From Hormiphora californensis (Eukaryota > Ctenophora > Tentaculata > Cydippida > Pleurobrachiidae): DNA of 64,000 nucleotides. Positions 44,683 to 55,758 of this stretch are shown one piece after another. A program made the position numbers and the translations under genes. Below the pieces are notes generated by a model, which worked only from the letters and a program-made list of their open reading frames with translations, had not been told where the DNA came from and made no database searches. How positions within the stretch are numbered: position 1 is the stretch's first letter; the number at the start of each line of letters is the position of its first letter. The DNA lies in NCBI GenBank assembly GCA_020137815.1, contig CM035350.1, forward strand, positions 9,351,420 to 9,415,419. The letters run 5' to 3'.

Positions 44683-46671
44683 GGGGGGGATAGTAACATG
44701 TCCGACTACATAATGGTCAGTGGTCACTCCGTCATGAGAAAGAAAAATTTAAATCCTTCTCTCCCACACACACATAAAATAAAAATGTCAGCATTTCACT
44801 CTTAGAAACAAATCAACAAACAAAATTGTTTTTTGGATCGACGACAAAATTGTTTTTGAGATCGACTAACACTTTTCTTCGCGTGCAATGTGTGGGTAAG
44901 TAAGGAAGATCGCAAACAAACAAACAAACAAACAAACAGACAAACAAACAAACAAACAAAAACAAACAAACAAACAAAAACAAACAAACAAAAACAAAAA
45001 GACAGACAAACAAACGAACAAACAAACAAACAGACAAACAAACATACACACAAACAAACAAACAAACAAACAGACAAACAAACAAACATTAAACAAACAA
45101 ACAAACAAACAAACAAACACACACAAACAGACACACACACACACACACACACAAACAAACAAACAGACAGACAGACAAACAAACAAACAAACATTAAACA
45201 AACAAACAAACAAACAAACAAACAAACAAACAAACAAACATTAAACACACACAAACAAACAAACATTACACACACACACACACAAACAAACAAACAAACA
45301 TTAAACACACACACACACACAATTAAACAAATAAACCTGAAGGGCCGTCATGAGATGCAGTGGTTGAGTCTGGTATGATGATTCCTGTTCCGTGATAACA
45401 AAATCTCTGGACAGCATGGGCCGACTGACAATGGCTGGCAGTTTTCTGTTCTGATATTTCAGTTTCTGCTCCTCGCTTGCCCTCACCACTGCCAGCTGGG
45501 TTCTCACCTCCTCAACCTCTCTCTGAGAAAGTGCCCTGGGGGAATCAATGATCATGTGCTAGAGAGATCATGAGAGGGTTGGATTTGGATACGAAGGTCA
45601 AGTAGTCTTATAAAATGTAAACGACTCGTACTGGAAGGACAACTCAATGGTTAGGGAACTATGGTTACTATGGTTACCGTGGAATAGTTTCCAGTACGAG
45701 ATCGGATGCTTTCAAGTCTGAAGCGGAGACACCTTCCCTTCCCAACATTTCCAGATAGTCCAGCGTTCTGGGGTCCTCGACACACTGCAAAATAAATGAA
45801 CTTTTTAGTGTCATGATCATCGGTATTTAGACTACCTAACTTCGTAACAAGTTACCAATAGTTTACAATTCTGAGCTTACAAGTTGCTGCAATTTTTTGG
45901 CACGACAATTACCTTCCCAAGGAAGTATGCAAATGGATCCAGCTCATATAACTGTTTAGTTTTTAGAGAGGTGTAAGTTCTCCTGAACTCAGCGGGGTCA
46001 CGTCCCTGTTCCTGGGCATGCTTGCACAGCTTATTCTTGGCCGTGTGGACTGACGCCTAGTGTTAGAACATGGTGTTAGAACATGGTGTTAGAACATGTT
46101 AGAACATGTTAGAACATGTTAGGGCCCTCCTCCTGGGCATGCTTACACAGCTTATTCTTGGCCGTGTGAACTGACGCCTAGAACAGGGATGGATGGTGTT
46201 AGGGATGGTGTTAGGGATGGTGTTAGGACATGGTGTTAGAACATGTTAGAACATGTTAGAACAGGGATGGATGGTGTTAGGCTTCTAACTCAGGTAACCA
46301 ATTGGGCTAGTATTGAATCCAGTAAAGTGTAATAGAATAAATACATCTACCCCTTTTAGTCGTCCAGGTCTAGTAGAACAAGTACATGTCTACACTGTTA
46401 CAAGTAGTTATACTCGAGGCGGGCACGAGCTGTCAGGCCAATGCTCTGACCACAGTTCTCGCGCGCTCCGAGAATGGGTCAGGCCAATGCTCTGACAGGG
46501 CACGAGAAAGTCTACTGTCTGTATTAAAACTCCAGGGGTTACCTGGGAAACGATGAAGTTGGAGGAGGATTGTCGAAAGAGGTCCTCTGCAAAACTCTCT
46601 GGAGGGAGGTCTGATCCGAGGGCTGAGAGGAGCTGCGAGGTCAAGTGGTGAACCTTGTACTCGCTTTGCAT
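35024..46671 (-). CDS. TUBGCP2: Gamma-tubulin complex component 2 (GCP2)
   Basis: Fourteen exons: 46543-46671, 45913-46056, 45678-45784, 45337-45535, 44340-44453, 41543-41692, 41237-41347, 40897-41080, 40602-40738, 36945-37204, 36442-36744, 35742-36308, 35326-35624 and 35024-35165. The chain follows human GCP2 block by block: SEYKVHH, ENAMVEDLLYLLVGVEG, VKEYIILVAQLEEQYSFGQL, GGTTLSLLHEKTYSHVG, IIDDPSGEFFVEE, FFLMGQ|GDVFVHFMD, DPFKEDLKVDIVPYDLITQL, KYQLLFRHLFHCKHVERQL, LETCLKDCLLTTPELL. GCP2 pairs with GCP3 in the gamma-tubulin small complex that nucleates microtubules. Exon 10 carries two apparent single-base insertions (near 37170 and 37135) that break the frame. Intron 5 hosts a secreted-protein gene on the other strand, and intron 9 is almost wholly a 31-bp minisatellite. 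Confidence 0.95.
36741..36862 (-). repeat. Acceptor-anchored 40-bp repeat at TUBGCP2 exon 11
   Basis: Three units. On the sense strand the true acceptor reads CACCACAG|GGTGACGTG. Two upstream copies read CTCTCCAG|GGTGATATATCC, each followed by TTCTAA and a CT-rich stretch. Use of an upstream copy meets a stop within six codons. Confidence 0.88.
37310..40626 (-). repeat. 31-bp minisatellite, about 107 copies, built on the TUBGCP2 exon 9 donor
   Basis: Near-perfect head-to-tail array (plus-strand unit GGTACCTGGTGATTGTTTAG followed by ACTGTATCTAA). On the sense strand each unit consists of the last 23 bases of exon 9 (coding RYSLNNHQ, ending ATCACCAG) plus the first 8 bases of the intron (GTACCTTA). 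The exon-intron boundary itself is thus repeated about 107 times. Point variants (such as TATACTG, GATAATTG, TCTAATG) cluster at 39.7-40.6 kb, near the exon; the interior is almost homogeneous. Reading through any donor gives V-P-stop. Confidence 0.97.
42240..42312. repeat. 17-bp tandem repeat, 4 copies
   Basis: The unit CCTGTTAGCAGTATTTC is repeated four times, 20 bp upstream of the start codon of the nested sushi gene. It therefore lies in that gene's promoter or leader and within TUBGCP2 intron 5. Confidence 0.95.
42335..44079 (+). CDS. Nested secreted protein with novel N-domain and a sushi-like domain
   Basis: Three exons on the plus strand inside TUBGCP2 intron 5: about 42335-42399, 42485-42899 and about 43880-44079, all introns phase 1. 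MVPRYLILAIVLTSTYA is a signal peptide. Exon 2 encodes about 138 residues (starting EWADVVRNVPIGPMSDTIPI) with CTGK, DIRCNG and NPNCTDLWSGDHSN, a domain I do not recognise. Exon 3 is a sushi/CCP-like module (VACPPPSISNNMVHTGG ... ITCTEGRQWSKERPQC), but the usual second Cys is replaced, leaving three. It may end with GTTLR and stop; a phase-1 donor at the same place would allow further modules. AATAAA at 44168-44173 supports an end nearby. Probably extracellular, adhesion or defence-type. Confidence 0.8.
43588..43664 (+). repeat. Intronic copy of the sushi-gene exon 2 end and donor
   Basis: The end of exon 2 and its donor (TTTTGTTAA..., ATCGAGAAAACAG|GTGATTTATTAACA, 42860-42925) reappear inside the same intron at 43588-43664 as AATCGAAAAAAAGAGGTGAT followed by TTATTAACA, with more GTTAAT repeats. 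It is diverged and about 730 bp downstream. Confidence 0.7.
44605..44686 (-). repeat. (GA)n microsatellite in TUBGCP2 intron 4
   Basis: About 80 bp of GA, CT on the sense strand, about 150 bp upstream of the exon 5 acceptor. A shorter GA-rich stretch lies closer, at 44480-44515. Confidence 0.95.
44905..45322. repeat. (AAAC)n / (AC)n microsatellite, about 410 bp
   Basis: A long mosaic of CAAA and CA repeats with scattered GACA and ATTAAAC variants, filling most of TUBGCP2 intron 4 and ending about 15 bases from the exon 4 donor at 45337. Confidence 0.97.
46056..46280 (-). repeat. Duplicated 3' splice site and exon start of TUBGCP2 exon 2
   Basis: The first ~50 bases of exon 2 with its TAG acceptor (46010-46059) are copied at about 46130-46184 (CTAG|GCGTCAGTTCACACGG). 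Around and between are short tandem units reading CTAACATGTTCTAACACC on the sense strand. The copied exon start lacks a donor and runs into a stop, so the exon-proximal acceptor should be used. Confidence 0.9.
46430..46499. mobile_element. Small foldback element, family C, copy 2
   Basis: Same ends as 33784-33870: CTGTCAGGCCAATGCTCTGA at the left, GGTCAGGCCAATGCTCTGAC with AG at the right, and GTTCTCG...CGAGAAT inside. Located in TUBGCP2 intron 1, close to the exon 1 donor. Confidence 0.75.
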
Positions 46672-46925
46672 CCTAAATGTGGGGAGAGCGTTATAGATCC
46701 TAGTAACTAGAAGTATGGGGGAGATTTAGAGCAAGATTTGGGAGGTGAAACGACAAATGGTTCAGTAGGAAGGGGGACAGAGCAATCAAACGAAATGAAA
46801 TTTACCATGATGGTCGCGTGAACGCAATACAAAACTCAGTACACACAATAATTTAACTTCACTCCGCTAAGAGTCCTTTCTCTTTTCCAATTCCCTTCTC
46901 TCTCCCGATACTAATTACATCACAA

Positions 46926-47152
46926 CCTCATTATTTCTCTAGTGATGTTTGATGATGTTTGAGACATCAGTAAAGAACTCCCTCCCCAGGAACCGACCGG
47001 CACAAGTAAACAACCAATCAGAGCTCGTTATTTAGGTCACGTGACTGGTTATCAGCCAATCAGGGACCAGTATTTCCTGATTCGGTCGGTTCCTCATTAT
47101 TTCTCTAGTGATGTTTGATGATGTTTGAGACATCAGTAAAGAACTCCCTAGC
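46926..47152. mobile_element. Family A element flanked by a 60-bp direct duplication of the NDUFA8 gene end
   Basis: The element 46989-47095 (AGGAACCGACCGG...TTCGGTCGGTTCCT) lies between two near-identical 60-bp copies of the NDUFA8 3' coding end (TTCTCTAGTGATGTTTGATG and following). The copies are 46926-46985 and 47092-47152. Only the second is in the gene. The duplication is too long for an ordinary transposon target site. Confidence 0.85.
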
Positions 47153-47830
47153 AGACTCCCCCCAAGTCTGCATCCGGGAGAATGGCTTGTCCTGGTACCA
47201 TGTGAAGTCTCGTGCTATGTTCATCTTCTCCAGCATACACTGGTCAAATTCAACCTGGGTCTCTCTACAGTACTCAAACCTGGGGGAGGGGGTTATAGGG
47301 ATATTTAGTGGAGAGGAATCAAGATCCCATCAAGATCCCATCAAGATTCATCAAATTTGATTGTTGATAAAATCCTCCCAAAATCCTATATCCCGATTGT
47401 TACAAATTAATTACTTTCTTCCAGAGAGATCGATACAAGTGGCATGCCGAGCGAGGGGCATCTTGCACTTCTCGTAAACCTGGTCCATGAACAGTTTAGT
47501 ACAGTTGGTAACAACCTGACCCTCTCTGAGGCACTGTCTGGGGTCTCCACCGCTGTCAGTCCGGCACAACATGAACCTATCATTGGCATCCTTACAGGCC
47601 TGCAAATATACAGATTATTGGCATGGGTGGAAATGTTCATGGGGAAGATTTGAAGGGCCACCGTGATATTTGAGAAGGGATTTGTGGTTATTAAAAAAAC
47701 GGAAAGGGAGGTTGTATAGGTGGGGGCTAACCTGTCCTAGGTGGTCGGCTGCCGCCATTATGGGTACAGTTGTTACATTATAATCCTTGTAGTTGTCTAG
47801 TTCCTCCCAAGGAATCTTCTCGCACGACAT
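47105..47830 (-). CDS. NDUFA8: NDUFA8, complex I subunit with CHCH motifs
   Basis: Three exons: 47732-47830, 47415-47599 and 47105-47279, about 152 residues, slightly shorter than the human 172. It carries twin CX9C patterns typical of this subunit: CKDANDRFMLC, CLREGQVVTNC, CKMPLARHATC, CRETQVEFDQC, with the family's CIDLSGRK|FEYC around the second junction. NDUFA8 is an accessory subunit on the intermembrane-space side of complex I, imported by the Mia40 disulphide relay. The C-terminal Pro-rich tail of vertebrates is missing. The start MSCEKIPWEELDNYKDY resembles the family N-terminus. The 3' coding end is duplicated just downstream. Confidence 0.95.
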
Positions 47831-47833
47831 CGC

Positions 47834-47960
47834 TAGTTGGACGAGTGGTTGGGTTAAAGTGGTTGGACGAGTGGTTGGGTTAAAGTGGTTACTAGGGTGG
47901 TTGGGTTAAAGTGGTTACTAGGGTGGTTACTAGGGTGGTTGGTTACCGGAGAGTGGTTGG
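47834..47960. repeat. Short tandem repeat upstream of NDUFA8
   Basis: Imperfect repeats of GTGGTTGGGTTAAAGTGG and GTGGTTACTAGG immediately 5' of the NDUFA8 start codon, within its likely leader or promoter. Confidence 0.85.
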
Positions 47961-47996
47961 GATGTTACACCAGGGAGATTATAACAAGTTAATTTG

Positions 47997-48010
47997 GTTG
48001 CTATGGCAAC
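47997..48010. promoter_or_regulatory. RFX X-box-like motif upstream of NDUFA8
   Basis: GTTGCTATGGCAAC is a near-perfect palindromic X-box, 167 bp upstream of the NDUFA8 start codon and 156 bp after the PEF1 stop. Position and match suggest a promoter element; binding is inferred. Confidence 0.45.
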
Positions 48011-48165
48011 TGCAATTGGTATAAACAAAAAGTAAGCGTTTAAAAGGTATCAATGCACTAAACACAAAATATCACACACAGTACACTTGAAATGGTAATG
48101 TAATTAACCCTTACAAAATCTATCCCGTATCTGATGATCCTTAGAATAATCTAACTTCTAACGTC

Positions 48166-49924
<1,759 letters not shown>

Positions 49925-50154
49925 GCTAGGATATACGATGAGAGGTGGTTACAGTTGTTAAACGGAGGGGGACTGCAGAGAAAGGAGAAAGAGAGAGAGC
50001 TGGAAAATTGGTAAACAATTAACGGGATTTAAAGAAATGCAAAAAGTAAGAAAAACGGAAAGAGACTCTATTAGAAGAAGAATAAACGAGTCAGGTTTTT
50101 CGGTAAAAGACGTTGTGGGTATTGTAGCGGGGACCTAAAATTATATATAACTTG

Positions 50155-50175
50155 TAATTATATATATAATATATA

Positions 50176-50210
<35 letters not shown>

Positions 50211-50215
50211 ATTAT
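50155..50215. repeat. (TA)n tract
   Basis: AT/TA alternation, including ATATATATATATATATATAT, between PEF1 and the Ras-like gene. The rest of 49925-50533 is AT- and CA-rich with no gene. Confidence 0.95.
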
Positions 50216-50533
50216 ATAAGTTTAGGTGTTGTCACCCGATAAATCCCGTGTTTATAACCTTACAAAATAATACAAATAAGAAGCGCCATGTTTTAGAGAT
50301 CATGGCCCACCACCAAACAACCACACTCACACACACTTAGAGGTACACTCACAGAGAGAGAAACGGACAATCACACACACAGACAATCACACTCACTCAC
50401 ACACAGACAAACACACACACAGACGCTCTCTCAGACTTGGTAAGAGACACACGTGTATCCTATGCACTAGAAAGATGTATCTAAGACTAGGTAGTTCTCA
50501 GTTTTTTGTTTCCCTAGACTCCCATTTTCTTTC

Positions 50534-51656
50534 TCACATACACGAACACGTCTTCCTTTTTTGTCGACCCGGGCTGCGCGTCTGAGAGTGCCTCAGGTCT
50601 ATAACCGACTGAAAAAGAATGAAATTTAGGAATCTGTTACATTCGAAATGTGATAAATTAGTGTGTATTTTACTAATAGACAACAATAACTTACCTCTAT
50701 AAGTTTAATAAATGCTTCTTTGATGTTATCGCCCTCTTTTGCAGACGTTTCGATGTACTTTACACCTATAATAATAGCCATGTGTTACACAATAGAGTAA
50801 TGATGAATAATAAATGTAACACATTGTGTCACAATTTGTGTGTGTGTGTGTCACACTATGACACCCCTCTGCAATTACACTATTCATCACTTACTGATGT
50901 CCTCTGCGTAAGACGCGGCTGCATCGTAGGTCACTTTCCTAGTGACGCTCAGGTCTGATTTGTTTCCCACCAGGAGCAGACAACTCTGAAGAAGTTGGGT
51001 AATGTTACAGAGAAATTGAGTAACTGTTTGGAGAGAGAAATTCAGTTACTTTTTTTCTTTTTATGAGTAGCTTTTAAAACAAAATTTGTCGACTAAACTA
51101 CCATGTTAGTGTACCTACCCTTGCTTGGATGTTTCGTTGAACTTGCGTGTGGAGATCTTTCACCATATCAAAGCTACCCTCGTCAGTAATGGAAAACACA
51201 ATCATCACTCCGTCAGCTATAAAGGACGGATGTCGGATTCTCATTACTATCCATTGTCAAACTTAAACCTAACTTTCTAATACACCTAACTATCTAACAT
51301 TGTCAAAACTCAAATGATACATCTATTAGCAATTTCTCTTACCCTCCTGTATCATTCTGTCCCTCATGCCCCAGTACTGAGCCAATCCCGCTGTATCCAA
51401 TATCTCGATCTTACAGGTCCTGTCCTTTGCAACAATCTCCTTTTCTGTTTTGTTGTATTTCGTTAGGGATATACTCATCAGAAAACTGAAAAGCAGGGAA
51501 ATGCGTGTAAAAGATTGTGACAAAAGAATATCCCCGGGGGCCCCTGCTAATAAACTTCATTCCTACCTCTCCTTTCGTCCATTTTCGGATGATACAAGTT
51601 TTTCCCACGCTTGCAGCTCCCACCAGTATTATCTGATAGTCATCGTCTGCCGACAT
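50534..51656 (-). CDS. Ras-family small GTPase with CaaX box and altered catalytic residues
   Basis: Six exons: 51567-51656, 51343-51485, 51119-51216, 50895-50985, 50695-50765 and 50534-50608. Motifs: P-loop VGAASVGKTC, switch I FSDEYIP, LDTAGLAQYWGMRDRM, GNKSD, ETSAKEGDN, and a basic tail RQKRKTCSCM ending in a CaaX box for prenylation. Compared with Ras, position 12 is Ala, 13 Ser and 61 Leu, so GTP hydrolysis may be low. Just after FSDEYIP the frame shifts by one base (CCTAACG, about 51465). Disregarding one A restores the phases to every later exon, so an assembly insertion is likely. Closest subfamily (Ras, Rap, Dras) is uncertain. A 5' untranslated exon is suggested by TTGCAG at 51663. 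Confidence 0.88.
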
Positions 51657-53149
51657 AGCTAGCTGCAAGAGAAAACAAAGTTAACACCAAATCAATTGTG
51701 TTTTTAGATATGAATTAAATATGTTATATGAGTCATATATGAATGCCGAATGGGGGATAACCGATAAATAATGTCGCTACACCATTCGACCTATCGGCTA
51801 TCAGATTTCGAATTTCCTGGGAGAGATGGGTAGTCCTATAACTCATTGAGAATACTCAGAATTGTTCAGGGAAAGTCACGTGTTGCACGTAGAGATTATT
51901 ACTCACCCCTTGTTCAGGCACGGGGTGACCTGATATTATTACTCACAACATGTACCCGTTATTGAACATTTCCGAGTATGTTTTTTCTTCAACAAACCCA
52001 TTGTTTTTTAATTTCCACAATTCATCAAAACTTGTAATTCTATTTTTTGTAATTTGATCGCCGTGTTCATGTTTTTATTGTTTTTACGTTAAAATTGCTG
52101 CTAATAATTAACTTGAAATGTTCGTCCTGATCTACCGGGTAGAAGTGGACTAACAAAACCCTCAAACCAGGCCGGAGAAACCCTTTGGGATCCAAGCCTT
52201 CATCTCAAAGCAAGAAGAGACAGCCTCCAAGAAGAAGAAGAAGCAGGATCTAAATTCTGGCGACCGATTTACGACACACGCCACGGTTTAAAATGTAAAA
52301 GTGTCATAGACTGGCAGTCTAAGACTGTCAATTCAAAGTTAGACTTATAAAGCTAGGTTTATAATGAAATCGATAGACAAGTTACAATAATTTACCACTC
52401 TTTCATACCGAAATGTAACAGTGCACTATTAACTGCACAGTTTTCAAAGCTGTGGCTGTTTCCATAGAGCCTACCAAGTCTGAGTTCGATGCAGAGCCGG
52501 GATTTAAGTTGTATTTGAATTATGAAACTTCATCATTTGTTTGATTTCCAGTCTTCCCAAGAAAATGCGCCTCGATTCTAGAAAAAATTCAATTTATTGA
52601 ATCAGTTTGGCACAGCGCGGGATAAGGCAGCACTTTTCAATGAATCGGTCGTCCAGCCCTCTTCGCGGCATTAGCTTTAAAATGGTAAGTAAGCTTCGCT
52701 GTATGGTATGTTCCCCCTCCCACTCCTCAGACGCAGTGGCACGGATAAAGGACTTTTGAATTTCGATGGGTAAAGACAGCAAAGTTAACATTGGGTGCCT
52801 TAAATTGTCCACAATTCTTCGATTTTGGCGTTCGAGACGGGTTAAGGCTGCCCGTTAGGTTTGGTTCATCGGTTAGCACTATCAATGTTCTATCAAATAC
52901 TGTTCAGTTTACTCAAATCGGCGATCTGGTTGGATGGCTAAAGCGGTATGGCAGCACAATTCAAGAGTGCCGCAAATTTTCAAAATTTAAAAAGTTAAGC
53001 TGTTTCAAATTTCAAATTTATTTATTTTGTTTTCGCGCTGCAAATAAATAAATTACCGTAACGCGCGGCATAATTTTGTTTTAATTGGATGCGCGGCGCG
53101 GCGCACGCAACTCGACAAATGCAAAGATCCAGATTTTAACGTTTTCTGT
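51657..53149. other. Intergenic; short dispersed repeat at 52190-52260
   Basis: No gene was recognised. GACAGCCTCCAAGAAGAAGA at about 52219 matches, inverted, sequence at about 23815-23845, marking a dispersed element, perhaps a retroelement 3' end. Confidence 0.6.
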
Positions 53150-53700
53150 GGAAAACGTCGCCTCGGAATTTTGGGCGCCGTTACGATCTGGGTGTTTGGT
53201 GGCCTGTTTACAGGTGCGCGCTGCCAAAAAAGTTGATTCACTAAAACGGCTCTAACCGCCGAACCACTCAACCGTTTTGGCTAATTCAAAGTTTATCTGG
53301 TAGGGAATGTCAAGGCCTAACCCCAACCCAAACCCCAACCCTAACCCTAACCCTACTTTAGCCCTAACCCTAAAAAACCGTTTGTCAGCACTCACGAAAC
53401 ACCCAGATTTTAACGCTGGCCCGGAATTTTTGGCCAGCGTTAAAATCTGGGTGTTTTGGGAGTGCTGACAAACGGTTTTTTAGGGTTAGGGCTAAAGTAG
53501 GGTTAGGGTTAGGGTTGGGGTTTGGGTTGGGGTTAGGCATTGACATTCCTTACCAGATAAAATTTGAATCAGCCAAAACGGTTGAGTGGTTAGGACTTAG
53601 GCGGTTAGAGCCATTTTAGTGAATCAACTTTTTTGGCAGCGCGCACCTGTAAACAGGCCTCCAAACACCCAGATCGTAACGGCGCCCGGAATTTTTTCGG
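53150..53700. mobile_element. Large foldback with telomere-like repeats in both arms
   Basis: Two arms of about 240-260 bp (about 53173-53410 and 53432-53695) are inverted copies. Both contain GTAAACAGGCC, GTTGATTCACTAAAACGG or its match, CCAAAACGGTTGAGTGGTT, TTAGGGTTAGGG variants and a shared ACCCAGATTTTAACGCTGG. The loop is short (around 53411-53431). A partial third copy of the telomere-like part lies at 53855-53950. It looks like a foldback transposon or a recent inverted duplication. Confidence 0.85.
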
Positions 53701-53964
53701 AATTTTTTTTAAGCGTTGAAAAGCGCTGCCTTATCAGTTATCCCCATCGGGGGCCATGGCCCCCGACAGGGATAAGGCCGGCCAGCGGCGTTTGCCAATT
53801 TTAAGCGTGTGTTCGGGTTCGTGAATTCGTGTTTTAAGCGTCAGCCCTCACGGTTATTCAGGGTTAGGGCTAAGGTAGGGTTAGGGTTATGGCTGGGATT
53901 GGGGTAAGGGCTGGAGATTTCTTATTAGATAAACTTTGGATCAGCCAAATCTCCCCTTCAATCA

Positions 53965-54045
53965 ATCAATCACCACTGAGCGGTGTTGTGGTTTATGTTA
54001 TGAATCATAACATCAACCACACCACCGCTCTGTGGCGGGGTGCCA
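53965..54045. repeat. Strong hairpin
   Basis: GGTGTTGTGGTTTATGTTAT and its inverse ATAACATCAACCACACCACC form a near-perfect stem with a short loop, extended by GAGCGG and CCGCTC. Confidence 0.85.
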
Positions 54046-54748
54046 CTTTATTACTGGGAGAAAAATGAACAAATGAATATAAAGAAGATCTAAATATAGG
54101 TTTATACGAACACAAGATTTCGGTGTGGTGATGTGTGGTGATGTGATCCTGCTTTAGGAACAGTGCTGTCTGGTTCAGTGGTGGCGTTAAGGACTAAGGA
54201 GAGATGAGGCGCAAGAGACTAGAGAGAGATAAAATAGGGAGGGGAGAGAGAAACATTTTTTAGATGGAGAATGGGGTAGGAAAACACAGGTAGATACATG
54301 GAGAGCAAAAGGGATAGGGCCGTAGAATAAGACACAGTCCAGAAGAGACCCCTCCAAGGAGCTCCCCGCCTCCCCATCTTGTATTGGTTTCTTCTGGGTG
54401 TGGTGCGCTCGCCGTATCGTTCTCATTGTTCTTATTGTTCAATTTTCAATTTTCAAATCATATTCCAGTCTTAGTTTCTCCACAATACTCTCGACTCTCG
54501 TTACTCTTGTTATGTTCTAACCCTCCCTTTACATTTGTAAAGGGCGGGGCGCGTGAAACTTTTCCATAGCTATGTGTTTTACCCTTGTAAAGCCTTGTGA
54601 TTAATATGGTTGATACTCGACCAACTGCTACCAACTTGGCCTAACAACCACTTTTCTCGTCTCTAGCCCAAGTCTCAGTTTGTTATTCGTGATTAGCTGC
54701 TTAGCTTGGAACGTTAACTACAAGTCTTCAACAGTGGGCCAGCTTTGA

Positions 54749-55758
54749 ATGGGTTAGTGTTATTGATTAGTTCATAGTTGATGTAATGATCCCTCTCCCC
54801 AGAAGTTACCCCACTTAAATTTCACTTTTTATTCAGCAGGTGTGTGGATAGTGTTCTTTGCAGTGGTCGGATTATTGTCGGTGCATTGTGCTGCAGACGA
54901 ACCGTCCACTGAACCAACAACTCAGTCTGTAGATGAGGTGGCTAAACTAACTTCTTTGGAAGCTGGAGCGGTTGAAAAGGGGAGTAGTGAAAAGACTGAA
55001 GGAGAATCAGAGAAACAGACAATCGAAGAAGGAAAAGGAGATGGTCAATCGGCTGTAAATGTGGATGATAAACCGGCTGTAAATGAAGATGATAAACCGG
55101 CTGCTGGCGCTGCTGCTAATGATACGTTGGAAACTGGTGATGATACGTTGGAAACTGGTGATGACACCAAAAAAAAGGAGGAGACAGCTCCTGATAATGT
55201 CGCTCCGTTAGCTGATGAAAGTAGCAAAGACAATAATGTGACAAACATTGAGAATGATAAATCAGCAGATGAACAGAAATCAATTGATGGTAATGACACA
55301 TCTGATGATGTGATATCGGATGACAATGAATCAGAGCAGGTAAATGTTGTCGACACTGATGAAAACCAAGAGTCTGGAGAATCAGAAGAAATGGAGGACA
55401 AACCAGACACATCAGAACAGCAGAGTAAAGAAGGAAGTGGGCAAGAAACTGGGGACAATTTAGCAGATAAAACGGGAGATGAAGCAGACAAATCAGAGGA
55501 CAAATCAGAAGACAAACCAGAAGATAAATCAGAAGATAAATTAGAAGGACAAATCAGAAGATAAATCAGAGGACAACCCAGAAGATAAACATGAGGTAAA
55601 AGAGGAAGATTATACAGACGAAATGCTCAGATTCAAAGACACTCCCGACATTCCTCAGGGACCTAACATTTCATTTCTCAACCTCTTTGTGATGGCATCA
55701 GCTGTATTCCTTCTATGTTATGTGGGGTACTTCTATAGACGGAAACTGGGGCGTATTT
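54749..55758 (+). CDS. Acidic single-pass membrane protein, unrecognised
   Basis: Main exon 54837-55758. A plausible short first exon supplies ATG-G at 54749-54752 (donor GTTAGT, 84-bp intron, acceptor TTTATTCAG), giving MAGVWIVFFAVVGLLSVHCA, a signal peptide. A 200-residue Asp/Glu/Ser/Lys-rich region with KSEDKSEDKPEDK repeats follows. Then comes IPQGPNISF, a membrane span LNLFVMASAVFLLCYVGYFY and a short tail RRKLGRI. At about 55547 an extra G in the SEDK repeat breaks the frame (early stop after LEGQIRR), while the other frame continues to the membrane span. The layout recalls TGN38/46-type Golgi proteins, but no specific motif supports that. Function unknown. Confidence 0.78.

Noticed and set aside
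44802-45378. Open frames made of Cys/Val/Leu/Phe or Gln/Thr/Asn/Lys repeats
   Set aside because: Translations of the (AAAC)n/(AC)n microsatellite.
35040-46671. TUBGCP2 as two separate genes, split by the nested sushi gene and the minisatellite
   Set aside because: Exon phases and order match one GCP2 protein from N- to C-terminus.
53300-53550. True chromosome end
   Set aside because: The telomere-like repeats are short, degenerate, in both orientations and flanked by genes on both sides.
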